This document shows, one piece after another, positions 9,167 to 16,356 of a stretch of DNA of 33,796 bases. The stretch covers positions 1 through 33,796 of the forward strand of contig JAQWQN010000201.1 in the NCBI GenBank assembly GCA_029244465.1, in the 5' to 3' direction. The stretch is from Pseudomonadales bacterium. Its GTDB lineage: Bacteria > Pseudomonadota > Gammaproteobacteria > Pseudomonadales > Azotimanducaceae. Position numbers and translations under genes: made by a program. How positions within the stretch are numbered: position 1 is the first letter of the stretch; each line of letters opens with the position of its first letter. The notes under the pieces were generated by a model. The model saw only the letters and a program-made list of their open reading frames with translations, searched no databases and had not been told where the DNA came from.

Positions 9167-10354
9167 CTAATCGGGTAGACCCAGGACGCGCTTCGCAATG
9201 ATGTTGCGTTGTATTTCATTTGTCCCGCTATAAATCGAGGCTGCTCGATTACCAAGCCAAGCGCGCGTCCATTCCAACTCATCTGCGGAAAAGCTGTCGT
9301 TGTCCTGCCAACCGAATCCTTGAGTCCCTCGGATCGTGCACATGAGAGAACTCTTCTCCTGTTGGAGTTCGGTGCCGTACATCTTGAAAATCGATGTGGC
9401 CGGTCCTGGCGTGTTGCCGCCATCTGCTTCCTGGACCGTTCTTTTCTTTGTGAGCGCAAACGCGCGATCGTTGATTTCATGGGTGATCAAATTTTGACGC
9501 ACGACCGAATCTGCCAGTCTGCCTTCCGCATTGGTGCCAACAAAGGCTCGCGCGACGTCGGCAAGCGTCGGTCCAGGATCCCGGCTTTGCGCACCGACCA
9601 GAGAACTCATGCCGGACCGCTCGTGTTGGAGGAGACGTTTGCCCACGGTCCAACCTTTATTGAGTTCACCAACCAAGTCGGATTTTTGCGCGACCGCGTC
9701 ATCGAAAAAGGTCTCGCAAAAAGGCGCCAATCCATTGATTAAACGAATGGGTTTAACCGTGACACCCGTCTGGTGCATGGGCAATAGCACAAAACTGATG
9801 CCTTCGTGCTTTGGTACATCCGGATTGGTTCGGACCAGGCAGAACATCCAATCAGCATACTGTGCGCCACTGGTCCAGATCTTTTGTCCGTTTATGAGAA
9901 AGTGGTCGCCGTTGTCGACTGCGCGGGTACTAAGGCTGGCGAGGTCTGAGCCAGACCCGGGTTCACTGTAACCTTGGCACCAAGCGAACTCCCCGCGAGT
10001 GATTTTTGGTAAGTGACGCGCTTTTTGATCCTCTGTCCCGTATTCGAGGAGCGTCGGGCCGATCATTGATGTACCCATACCCGCCAGCGCAGGTCGGGCA
10101 TCGATGGCACGCATTTCCTCGACTAGCGCTACGTATTCTGGCGTCGATAAACCACCACCGCCATATTCTGTGGGCCAGGTTGGCGCTGTCCAACCCTTTT
10201 CAGCCATAAGTTCCAGCCAGAGTGCGACATCCGGGTCTTGAATCTTGATCTTGGTACTGCCTGTTGGTACTTGACCTTCGCCACGTGCGCCCGTTGGACA
10301 GTGTTCGGCCAGCCAGGCTCGCGTATCTTCTCTGAATTCTTCGATAGCGCTCAT
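9167..10354 (-). CDS. acyl-CoA dehydrogenase (CaiA-like)
   Basis: A 395-aa FAD-dependent acyl-CoA dehydrogenase. Signatures: YSEPGSGSDLASL at residues 129-141 (flavin/substrate region), QKIWTSGAQYADW at 157-169, and the C-terminal YSGTNEIQRNIIAKRVLG near 375-392. It oxidises an acyl-CoA to the 2,3-enoyl-CoA and passes electrons to ETF. The loop sequences resemble the CaiA/pimeloyl-CoA dehydrogenase large-subunit branch rather than short-chain FadE, but the substrate is not determinable. It is the first gene of a unit with oligopeptidase B. It diverges from the SRAP gene across a 147-bp region rich in inverted repeats. Start ATG at 10354 with AGGGGAAAG just upstream. Confidence 0.92.
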   Translation of the reverse strand: MSAIEEFREDTRAWLAEHCPTGARGEGQVPTGSTKIKIQDPDVALWLELMAEKGWTAPTWPTEYGGGGLSTPEYVALVEEMRAIDARPALAGMGTSMIGPTLLEYGTEDQKARHLPKITRGEFAWCQGYSEPGSGSDLASLSTRAVDNGDHFLINGQKIWTSGAQYADWMFCLVRTNPDVPKHEGISFVLLPMHQTGVTVKPIRLINGLAPFCETFFDDAVAQKSDLVGELNKGWTVGKRLLQHERSGMSSLVGAQSRDPGPTLADVARAFVGTNAEGRLADSVVRQNLITHEINDRAFALTKKRTVQEADGGNTPGPATSIFKMYGTELQQEKSSLMCTIRGTQGFGWQDNDSFSADELEWTRAWLGNRAASIYSGTNEIQRNIIAKRVLGLPD

Positions 10355-10391
10355 CTTTCCCCTCTAAATTCGCTTCGTGTCATGCGTCATA

Positions 10392-10409
10392 GGATTCCTT
10401 AATGAATCC
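10392..10409. repeat. inverted repeat GGATTC-6-GAATCC in the divergent intergenic region
   Basis: Perfect 6-bp arms at 10392-10397 and 10404-10409 with a 6-nt spacer. It lies 38 bp upstream of the acyl-CoA dehydrogenase start and about 93 bp upstream of the SRAP start. Operator-like, unassigned. Confidence 0.4.
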
Positions 10410-10420
10410 AAAAAGGCAAA

Positions 10421-10449
10421 CCACTACACTCGGACCGAAGCCGTAGTGG
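10421..10449. repeat. inverted repeat CCACTAC-15-GTAGTGG
   Basis: Perfect 7-bp arms at 10421-10427 and 10443-10449. The second of three inverted repeats stacked upstream of the SRAP gene. Its right arm shares two bases with the left arm of the next repeat. It could be an operator or a leader-RNA stem. Confidence 0.4.
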
Positions 10450-10467
10450 GATATCGGCGCGATATCC
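10449..10467. promoter_or_regulatory. inverted repeat GGATATC-5-GATATCC, candidate operator
   Basis: Perfect 7-bp arms at 10449-10455 and 10461-10467 with a 5-nt spacer, 34 bp before the SRAP start. The geometry fits a dimeric helix-turn-helix site. It does not match the E. coli LexA box (CTGT-N8-ACAG). The regulator is unknown. Confidence 0.45.
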
Positions 10468-10501
10468 ATCCATGAGGAACGGCAAATATAAGGAACGGAA
10501 A

Positions 10502-11239
10502 ATGTGCGGTCGCTTCAGCGTTACGTCAGATCCGCTGACTCAGCTTTTAATGGCGCTGGTTGGTCTCGTGCATCCCGGACCAGATAATCTCAATGTGGCG
10601 CCGACGGAAACGGTTCCGGTCTTGCGCTTGGGTGCAGATGGTGAGCCTCAACTCGTGCCGATGCGATGGTGGTTAACGCCGTTTTGGTCGAAAGAGCTTT
10701 CCACGAAGTACAGCATGTATAACGCGAAGTCCGAGACGGCGGCAACGAGTGCCGCCTTTAAGACGCCTTACCAAAAGCAGCGCTGTGTTGTGCCGATTAG
10801 TGGATTTTATGAATGGTGTCGTGAGCATGGCCAGAAGGTACCGTATTTTATTGCGCCAAAGAGCCAGGATGGCATGCTGCTCGCAGGACTTTGGGATCGT
10901 TGGCGCGTCCCCGATGGGACAGGAGAGTATAAGCAGGAGTTCCTGAGTTTCACGATTTTGACTACCGCAGCGCACCGTGGGATGGAGGTTGTGCACCATC
11001 GGCAGCCAGTGATGCTGTCGAATGAGGAAGCTATTGCATGGCTAGATATGGGTCAGGCGACAGCCGATCTTGCGTATCTTTTTGCCTCGCGGCTACCACA
11101 TGCACTCGAGGTTGTCCCGGTCTCAACGCATGTGAACAATGCCCGCAATAAGGACGATCGATGTATCCAAGCCATCGGCCACGGTGTCCACATTCCTGCG
11201 GCCGTATCGACAATTAATGCAAGTGAGGAACGACAGTGA
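10502..11239 (+). CDS. yedK: SOS response-associated peptidase (SRAP; YedK/HMCES family)
   Basis: A 245-aa SRAP protein. Family enzymes use the Cys2 amine/thiol to form a stable thiazolidine crosslink with abasic sites in single-stranded DNA, shielding them during replication. I chose ATG 10502, not the in-frame ATG at 10472, because it gives MCGR with the obligatory Cys2 exposed after Met removal; AGGAA about 7 nt upstream supports it. Other expected residues: Asn74 in YNAKSET, Glu104 in GFYEW, His165 in HHRQPVML. The stop overlaps the next gene's GTG by four bases, implying coupling. The upstream region carries three inverted repeats rather than an obvious LexA box. Confidence 0.93.
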   Translation: MCGRFSVTSDPLTQLLMALVGLVHPGPDNLNVAPTETVPVLRLGADGEPQLVPMRWWLTPFWSKELSTKYSMYNAKSETAATSAAFKTPYQKQRCVVPISGFYEWCREHGQKVPYFIAPKSQDGMLLAGLWDRWRVPDGTGEYKQEFLSFTILTTAAHRGMEVVHHRQPVMLSNEEAIAWLDMGQATADLAYLFASRLPHALEVVPVSTHVNNARNKDDRCIQAIGHGVHIPAAVSTINASEERQ

Positions 11240-11697
11240 TTTTAGGTAAGGGTAAGTGGTTAGGTAGCGGCAAGTTGCTTGTTGAAGGCACAAGCGTGGG
11301 TGAGCGCATCGAAGTAGACCTGGATATCACGGATGACGACAGCGGTATGACTTTGGAGGGGCAATTGTCGGGCGACTATGACGGTGCCATATCAATTCGC
11401 GTTGCACCAGATGAGGTTGGTACCTATGTCATTGATGCGCGGATTGCTGCGGTTGCTTTGGACGGAAGGGCGAAACTCGAGAGTGAGCCTCACTTGGGAC
11501 TGTTGTGGAACGAAGGGCAAACGCAGTCAGTATCCGTCACCTTGTTTAAAACAAATAATGGCGTTGCGTGCCGCGGCTTTTGGCAAGAGGTTGGTAAAAC
11601 ACGGACGTGGGAAATCTTGTTTAAACTTAAACAGAATGTCGTTAGTGAGGGTGCTGGTGGAAGTAACGTCGTATCACTCGCTAATCGGCGCCGTTAG
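11236..11697 (+). CDS. conserved-looking beta-rich protein coupled to SRAP
   Basis: A 153-aa protein I do not recognise. The GTG start at 11236 overlaps the SRAP stop as GTGA, so translation is probably coupled. The sequence alternates short hydrophobic and polar strands (for example GKLLVEG, RIEVDLDI, TYVIDARI, SVSVTLFK, WEILFKLK), suggesting a beta-barrel or sandwich. Helix-forming stretches and cysteine clusters are nearly absent (one Cys). No signal peptide or membrane segment, so cytoplasmic. The C-terminus ends in NRRR. The gene ends inside the 3' end of the convergent fusion gene (17-bp overlap). The context hints at a role alongside DNA-damage handling, but that is inference. Confidence 0.7.
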   Translation: MILGKGKWLGSGKLLVEGTSVGERIEVDLDITDDDSGMTLEGQLSGDYDGAISIRVAPDEVGTYVIDARIAAVALDGRAKLESEPHLGLLWNEGQTQSVSVTLFKTNNGVACRGFWQEVGKTRTWEILFKLKQNVVSEGAGGSNVVSLANRRR

Positions 11698-13681
11698 CTA
11701 AAAATCTGACCTCTTCTGAAGATAAGTTTACGTCGAGCGCGCGTGTGCAACTCGTCAGTTCTTGTAAGTTTCTTGGTCCAATCAAGGGGAACGTTGGGAA
11801 CGGTTGAGTCAGGACAAATGCCAATGCAATGTTAATGAGCTCCGTCCCTCGATCTTCGGCAATTGCTGCGGCACGTGCTCGACGCGCTCTGTTGTCCGGG
11901 CTGTCCCAGACCCGAAGGAGTTCTTGTGCGGTAGGCTCAGCACCCGTCATGCTCATTCTGTTACCTGGATGCTGATCGAGTACTTGCGCACCCCAATCGG
12001 TGAAGAAACCCCGGGCCTGTGAAGACCAAGGGAACAATGGGATCTGCTTTTCTTCTAGGAAGGTGAGGTAGGCGGACTGGCTTGCGGTTTCGACACCAGG
12101 CCAAACCGGTGAGATCATAGTCGCCAGACTCAAATTGTTAGAAATAGCCTCGAGTCCTCGCAGTCCGTTTTCCGCCGCCCATTCGTTGGCGGCGCGTGCT
12201 CGATCGAGCGTCCAATTTGAGCCGCCAAAAGTCCGAATACGACCTTTGGCGACTTCCTCGTTTAAAGCGCTGATAAATTCCCCGACGGGAATGTCCAGAT
12301 TGTCTCTGTGGAGAAAGTAGACGTCGATATAGTCGGTCTGCAATCGATCCAGAGAAATATCGAGTTCGGTAGCGATCGCTTCCGGGCAGCAGTTGGGGCT
12401 ATGAGCACCCTTGCCGATCAAGACAATATCTTCGCGAATTTTTCGTTGTGTGTGCCAATAACCAAACAAGGACTCGATGTGCCCACCACCATAAATATGC
12501 GCGGTGTCATAACAATTTCCGCCTTGTTCAAAGAAATCATCCCACATCACGGCCGCGTGGCTGATAGACGGTTGATTGTCACAGCCCATAACGAGGCGTG
12601 AGACAGGCTTTTCGATGGTAGCCAATTCTTGGTGCGGGATTGTTGCATTGGCTTGGCGGTAGAGTCCGCCCAATAGATGACCTGGGTGGTGCTCAGGTTT
12701 TTCTTCTTGGTAGGTTAGTCCGAGCTCGGCGCGCCATCGGTCCAGTGCGGCAGCATTTCCCAAACTGTCTTGCCAGCGCATTAACGGCGATTGCACCAGG
12801 CCGGCGATGAGACACTCTGCGACATGGTCAGCTTCGAGCGCATAGATATTTTCTGTCTCACCTGCAACGACTTCGGGCCGATTGCCGAAGACTTCGAATG
12901 ACCATGCCTTTCCACTGTTTGGATTCCAGGGTTTTGCGATCTCGATACGGCCTTCAGATCCGTAGATTGTGGCGCTGTTTTGCAGATCTAACTGAACAGC
13001 CGTAGCAAGTTGGGCTGTGACATCCCCGGCAAATGAAAAGAGGGCGCTGGCCCATTCGTCGACGCCTGTTGTTCCGATGTGGCCGCTGGCGCTTATTTCG
13101 GTCGGCTCACCAGCGATAAGGCGGGCGAAGGATGTGGGATAGCAACCTACATCCATGATCCCACCCCCTGCGAGTTCGTTCGCAAACAGGCGAGATGTTG
13201 CGACGACTGGCGTATTGAATCCGAACTGAGCGTCGATATGGCGAATCGTGCCTATCGCGCCTTCTGCGATGAGTTCGATGACTTTTTGTGTTTGTGGGTG
13301 GACGCGATACATAAACGCTTCCATCAAAAAGGATTGGTGGCGGCTGGCTGTCTCGACCATCGCCATGACTTGCGCGTGATTGAGGCCGAGAGGTTTTTCG
13401 CAGAGGACTGCCTTGCCCGCCTGTAGCGCACGGATCGTCCATCTGGCGTGTTCCGTATGCGGCGTCGCGACGTAGATCGCGTCGACGTCGGGGTCATCAA
13501 TAAGCCCTGCATAGTTTGCATGCGCCGATGCCAGTTCAGGGAATTTTGTTTTGAAATTGTCGGCTGACGCTTGGCTGCGTGAAGCAACCGATTGCAGTGT
13601 TCCGAGTCGAGATTGGGCGACACCTTCAGCAAATATTTGCGCGATGCTCCCTGTGGCAAGAATGCCCCAACGTATGGTCAT
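11681..13681 (-). CDS. fusion: Gfo/Idh/MocA-family oxidoreductase + aldo/keto reductase
   Basis: A 666-aa two-domain protein. Residues 1 to about 325 are a Gfo/Idh/MocA dehydrogenase: a Rossmann start (WGILATGSIA), the EKP motif at 95-97, and GGGIMDVGCYP around 173-182. Residues about 358-666 are an aldo/keto reductase with Asp392, Tyr397, Lys424 and His458 in the tetrad positions (NCYDTAHIYGGG, LIGKGA, FLHRD). Both halves use NAD(P)(H), and both families act on sugars or related carbonyls. One chain could couple oxidation and reduction, or epimerise through a keto intermediate; that is inference. There is no frame break between the halves. A CCTCAA/TTGAGG inverted repeat lies just upstream of the ATG (13681). 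The last codons overlap the convergent gene by 17 bp. Confidence 0.9.
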   Translation of the reverse strand: MTIRWGILATGSIAQIFAEGVAQSRLGTLQSVASRSQASADNFKTKFPELASAHANYAGLIDDPDVDAIYVATPHTEHARWTIRALQAGKAVLCEKPLGLNHAQVMAMVETASRHQSFLMEAFMYRVHPQTQKVIELIAEGAIGTIRHIDAQFGFNTPVVATSRLFANELAGGGIMDVGCYPTSFARLIAGEPTEISASGHIGTTGVDEWASALFSFAGDVTAQLATAVQLDLQNSATIYGSEGRIEIAKPWNPNSGKAWSFEVFGNRPEVVAGETENIYALEADHVAECLIAGLVQSPLMRWQDSLGNAAALDRWRAELGLTYQEEKPEHHPGHLLGGLYRQANATIPHQELATIEKPVSRLVMGCDNQPSISHAAVMWDDFFEQGGNCYDTAHIYGGGHIESLFGYWHTQRKIREDIVLIGKGAHSPNCCPEAIATELDISLDRLQTDYIDVYFLHRDNLDIPVGEFISALNEEVAKGRIRTFGGSNWTLDRARAANEWAAENGLRGLEAISNNLSLATMISPVWPGVETASQSAYLTFLEEKQIPLFPWSSQARGFFTDWGAQVLDQHPGNRMSMTGAEPTAQELLRVWDSPDNRARRARAAAIAEDRGTELINIALAFVLTQPFPTFPLIGPRNLQELTSCTRALDVNLSSEEVRFLANGAD

Positions 13682-13688
13682 GTGCGGT

Positions 13689-13707
13689 CCTCAAGGCCTA
13701 TTTGAGG
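13689..13707. promoter_or_regulatory. inverted repeat CCTCAA-7-TTGAGG upstream of the fusion oxidoreductase
   Basis: Perfect 6-bp arms at 13689-13694 and 13702-13707, beginning 7 bp upstream of the fusion gene's start codon. The position would allow a repressor or leader hairpin to block translation or transcription. In the rest of 13708-13961 I see a GCGCTAACGG word (13835-13844) and no gene with good support, apart from a possible in-frame GTG extension of the next gene from 13860. Confidence 0.35.
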
Positions 13708-13961
13708 CCAGATAGGCAGGACAAATTCTAAAATAGGCGCCTGCGTCTAAATTGTGCGGGCATTCACGGTTAAATTTGCCGGACAGCCTTACATTTCAGC
13801 ATATCCGCTGACCTGCTTAGGACACAAGCGGCACGCGCTAACGGAGGCAAAAGGGGACGGTGCGAACTTCCATATTCTCTCAACGATCTTCCAAACTATC
13901 CTCAGTCTGCCTCAAGAGAACTAAGCGAGACTATGTGGTATTGCGAATTGTGAGGGGCCTA

Positions 13962-14306
13962 ATGTATCGGAAGAGCGTTAAAAAGAGACTAGGTGTTGTA
14001 GTGCTAGGTGCTGCCGCGCTTATTGGTTTAAGCCATGGCGCGAGAGCCGATGAAAGACCAAACAATGCTGACCGCAGCGCAGAGCCGTCTGCGCTCAGAC
14101 CGGTATTAGTCGATGACAGCTATGCCTTGGGTCTCGCCCGTTTCGATCTGGATGCCCATACCGAAATCCTCGGTTGGCAGGTGTCGGAGCGTTGGTATTT
14201 TGGTCGCCAAGATGGCGAAGACTCCGGTCTGACGTTAGTCTGGCAAGCCAATTTAAACCAAGTCAGTCTATCTAAGGAAGGGGTGCGTTTGACGCATCGA
14301 TTCTAG
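13962..14306 (+). CDS. small exported protein of unknown function
   Basis: A 114-aa protein with a clear Sec signal peptide: basic n-region (YRKSVKKR), hydrophobic core (VVVLGAAALIGL) and a likely cleavage after the ARA of SHGARA-DE. I chose ATG 13962 because it puts the signal peptide at the N-terminus and has AGGGG about 6 nt upstream. The same frame is open back to a GTG at 13860, which would give a 148-aa form with an abnormally long n-region. The mature part is about 85 aa, mostly polar with short strand-like segments, and has no cysteine. Family not recognised. It diverges from the fusion gene and is followed by the tandem repeat at 14337. Confidence 0.55.
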   Translation: MYRKSVKKRLGVVVLGAAALIGLSHGARADERPNNADRSAEPSALRPVLVDDSYALGLARFDLDAHTEILGWQVSERWYFGRQDGEDSGLTLVWQANLNQVSLSKEGVRLTHRF

Positions 14307-14336
14307 AGGCTGAGCGCCGTTTAGGGGGCGATCTTC

Positions 14337-14382
14337 GACGAGAAGGGACGAGTAGGGACGAGTAGGGACGAGAAGCGATGAG
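14337..14382. repeat. 10-bp tandem repeat, about 4.5 copies of GACGAGWAGG
   Basis: Units begin at 14337, 14347, 14357 and 14367, with a degenerate half unit at 14377. The unit varies between GACGAGAAGG and GACGAGTAGG. A 10-bp period is not a multiple of three, so it is not a coding repeat, and it matches one DNA helical turn. It sits in the 190-bp gap between the small exported protein and the decayed SDR. Nothing else is recognisable there. Confidence 0.75.
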
Positions 14383-14496
14383 CGTAACTGGGACGTTGCA
14401 ATAGTCGCTTAACAGCCCGATGATTCTCGTTATCGCGACCGTCGAAAGCGCTCTGATCGAGTCAAACTTTGATCGTATTTTCTGCGTCTGCAACGG

Positions 14497-15285
14497 CTAG
14501 ATTCTCTCGTCGGGCTGTAATCGCATCAGGCACACATTGTCGAGCTTGTCGAGCGACCATAGTCCTGCCCGTTTTATATACGGCTTATTGACGAGTCGCT
14601 GCTGCGTGATCGCTACACCACCGCGAACGGAGTGAAAAATTCCGGAGGTGCCACTGGCCGCGCCTTCCGTTGCTAACCACGCCACAATAGGAGCGACATG
14701 CTGGGAGCCACCTCGGTCAAGTTCGCAGTTGCCGATTACTCGCGTCGGTTCTCTCGGAGTGTAATCGGCAACCGCGTCAGTGTCCCGGGTGAAATCGTGT
14801 TGACGGTACACCCATATTTAGCGAGTTCTAGTGCTCGTACCCGAGAGAAACCAGCGATCCCGCTTTGGCCGCGCCATAGTTGGCTTGTCCGAAGTTGCCA
14901 TAGAGGCTTGAGGCGTTTGAGAAGTTGATGATCCGCCAGCCAGTTCGATTGTGTTCGCGTATGTACTGAGCAAAAGAGCGGGAGCAGCAGTAGTGGCCTT
15001 TGAGGTGTACCGCGAGAACAGCGTCCCATTGGCTGTCTTTCATCTTAGAGATAGCCACAGCCGCTAATATACCGGCGTTGTTGACTAAAATGTCCATGCC
15101 TCCGAACGCCACTACCGCTGTTGTGACCAACCTGTGTCCGCTACTGACTGCAGCAACAGACAGATATTGCTGACCGCTTCGCCGCCTGCAGCACGAATCT
15201 CTGCTGCGACTGCATCAGCGATTGTGGTGCTTTCTGTGCCATCTGTATTGGCGCCCTTTGATGCCATCAGTAAGGTGATTTCTTC
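14497..15285 (-). pseudogene. decayed short-chain dehydrogenase/reductase (SDR)
   Basis: Minus-strand remnants of one SDR lie in successive frames. 15260-15140 encodes DGTESTTIADAVAAEIRAAGGEAV. 15130-14828 encodes FGGMDILVNNAG and the active-site YGAAK. 15029-14736 (other frame) encodes AGFSRVRALELAKYG and TVNTISPGT. 14811-14497 gives the C-terminal VAPIVAWLA and a WSLDKLDN tail. At least three frameshifts are needed; one near 14865 would be cured by one extra G in a short G-run. The N-terminal Rossmann TGxxxGxG is absent, so the gene is also truncated. Content resembles the (3R)-hydroxyacyl-CoA/hydroxysteroid dehydrogenase branch. It is unlikely to make a working enzyme unless the sequence is wrong. 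The 5' boundary is approximate. Confidence 0.8.
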
Positions 15286-15353
15286 TTGGTCCCCATTGTT
15301 CCCGTTCGCAGTTAGGATAGAGGGCTTTTAGCCAGTGAAGAAGGAGAACATGC

Positions 15354-16055
15354 GTGGACGATGGGGTTTTGCCAGAACACTTGAGTGATCACTTTGGAAA
15401 GGAGACAGGTCGTCTGGTTGCGGAAGTTTTTGACGAGGGTGCCGAACGTGCTGTGCTTTTAATGCGACACAGTGCCAGAACGTTTGATCGCTCAATTAAC
15501 GATTTGCTGAATAATTTGACCGACCATGGCCGCAACCTCTGTGCGTCGCTTGGCGAATCCTTGCCAAAGGACATCCGTGTCCGTGGCTATGCCAGCCCAG
15601 CGCAACGTTGTGTGGAAACGGCAGAGCTTGTGATTGCTGCGCATGTTGCCGCGGGCGGTGAAGGTGCACGAACCCGTGCACTTGAGGCGCTTGGGGTTTT
15701 CTATGCTTTGGACCAACGGAAGATGTGGAAAATATTAACTACCTCTGATGGGTTGGCCGATTACGTCGCAAAGTGGTTTGCCGAGGAGGTGCCGATCGAC
15801 GCGATGATCCCAGCGCCGCAAGCAGTAGATTTGGTGATGCAGGTATTGTTACCGAAGCTTGAGAGACGGATGCCAGGCCGATCGTTAGACTTGTGCGTCA
15901 CGCACGATATGACGGTGTTTACTCTGCGACACGGCTTAGGCTTAGAACCAGTATCTGGTCCTGACGTTGAGTTTCTGGATGGACTGATGTTGTTTGAAAT
16001 AGACGGTCGGACATTTGTCCGCAGTCACCACGGCAGTGAGGTCGAAGTTTCTTAA
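15354..16055 (+). CDS. histidine phosphatase superfamily protein
   Basis: A 233-aa protein with the histidine phosphatase signature LLMRHSART (Arg38, His39 as phospho-acceptor) and a second catalytic-type histidine, His184, in CVTHDMT. The fold is shared by phosphoglycerate mutases, SixA and acid phosphatases. The THDMT form leans towards the acid phosphatase/phytase-like branch, but there is no signal peptide and the substrate is open. The GTG start (15354) has AAGGAG about 8 nt upstream; a nearby ATG (15350) is in another frame and soon stops. It begins just beyond the truncated 5' end of the decayed SDR on the opposite strand. Confidence 0.8.
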   Translation: MDDGVLPEHLSDHFGKETGRLVAEVFDEGAERAVLLMRHSARTFDRSINDLLNNLTDHGRNLCASLGESLPKDIRVRGYASPAQRCVETAELVIAAHVAAGGEGARTRALEALGVFYALDQRKMWKILTTSDGLADYVAKWFAEEVPIDAMIPAPQAVDLVMQVLLPKLERRMPGRSLDLCVTHDMTVFTLRHGLGLEPVSGPDVEFLDGLMLFEIDGRTFVRSHHGSEVEVS

Positions 16056-16356
16056 AGAAAAAAACCGCTCGTTGAACGTGCTCATTGGTGAGGCTGGTGT
16101 TTTTCGTGGTACCGCTTCTGATGCTATGGTCCTTGGCGTTGTCGGCGCCTCTGGGTGGATTTAAGCGGGTTATCGACTTTGGTTTTGGTTCGGTTGCCGC
16201 GCTAACGGCGTGTAATTACCGTTAGCTGCCTAATTGCTAATGAGCGACCTTGAAGTCTGGCGCCTGAGGTCGAGAGCACTGTCTAAGTGGCGGCCTTTCT
16301 CCTGGCCAACTACCGCTTTAGTCTCGGCCGATATAGGCGGAGGGATCGAGGCTCGA
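16056..16356. other. 301-bp convergent intergenic region
   Basis: Lies between the 3' ends of the histidine phosphatase (+) and the sulfurtransferase (-). It holds the GCTAACGG/CCGTTAGC inverted repeat, annotated separately, and an A-run right after the phosphatase stop (16057-16068). I see no convincing gene; short open frames here look accidental. Confidence 0.5.
16201..16226. terminator. inverted repeat GCTAACGG-10-CCGTTAGC between convergent genes
   Basis: Perfect 8-bp arms at 16201-16208 and 16219-16226. It lies about 145 bp past the phosphatase stop and 130 bp past the sulfurtransferase stop. No strong T-tract follows. It could be a bidirectional 3'-end hairpin or a protein-binding palindrome. 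The left arm carries the GCGCTAACGG word also found near 6815 and 13835. Confidence 0.4.

Noticed and set aside
14337..14382. Short repeated units as a possible CRISPR array
   Set aside because: Units are 10 bp and directly adjacent with no spacers, and no cas genes are present.
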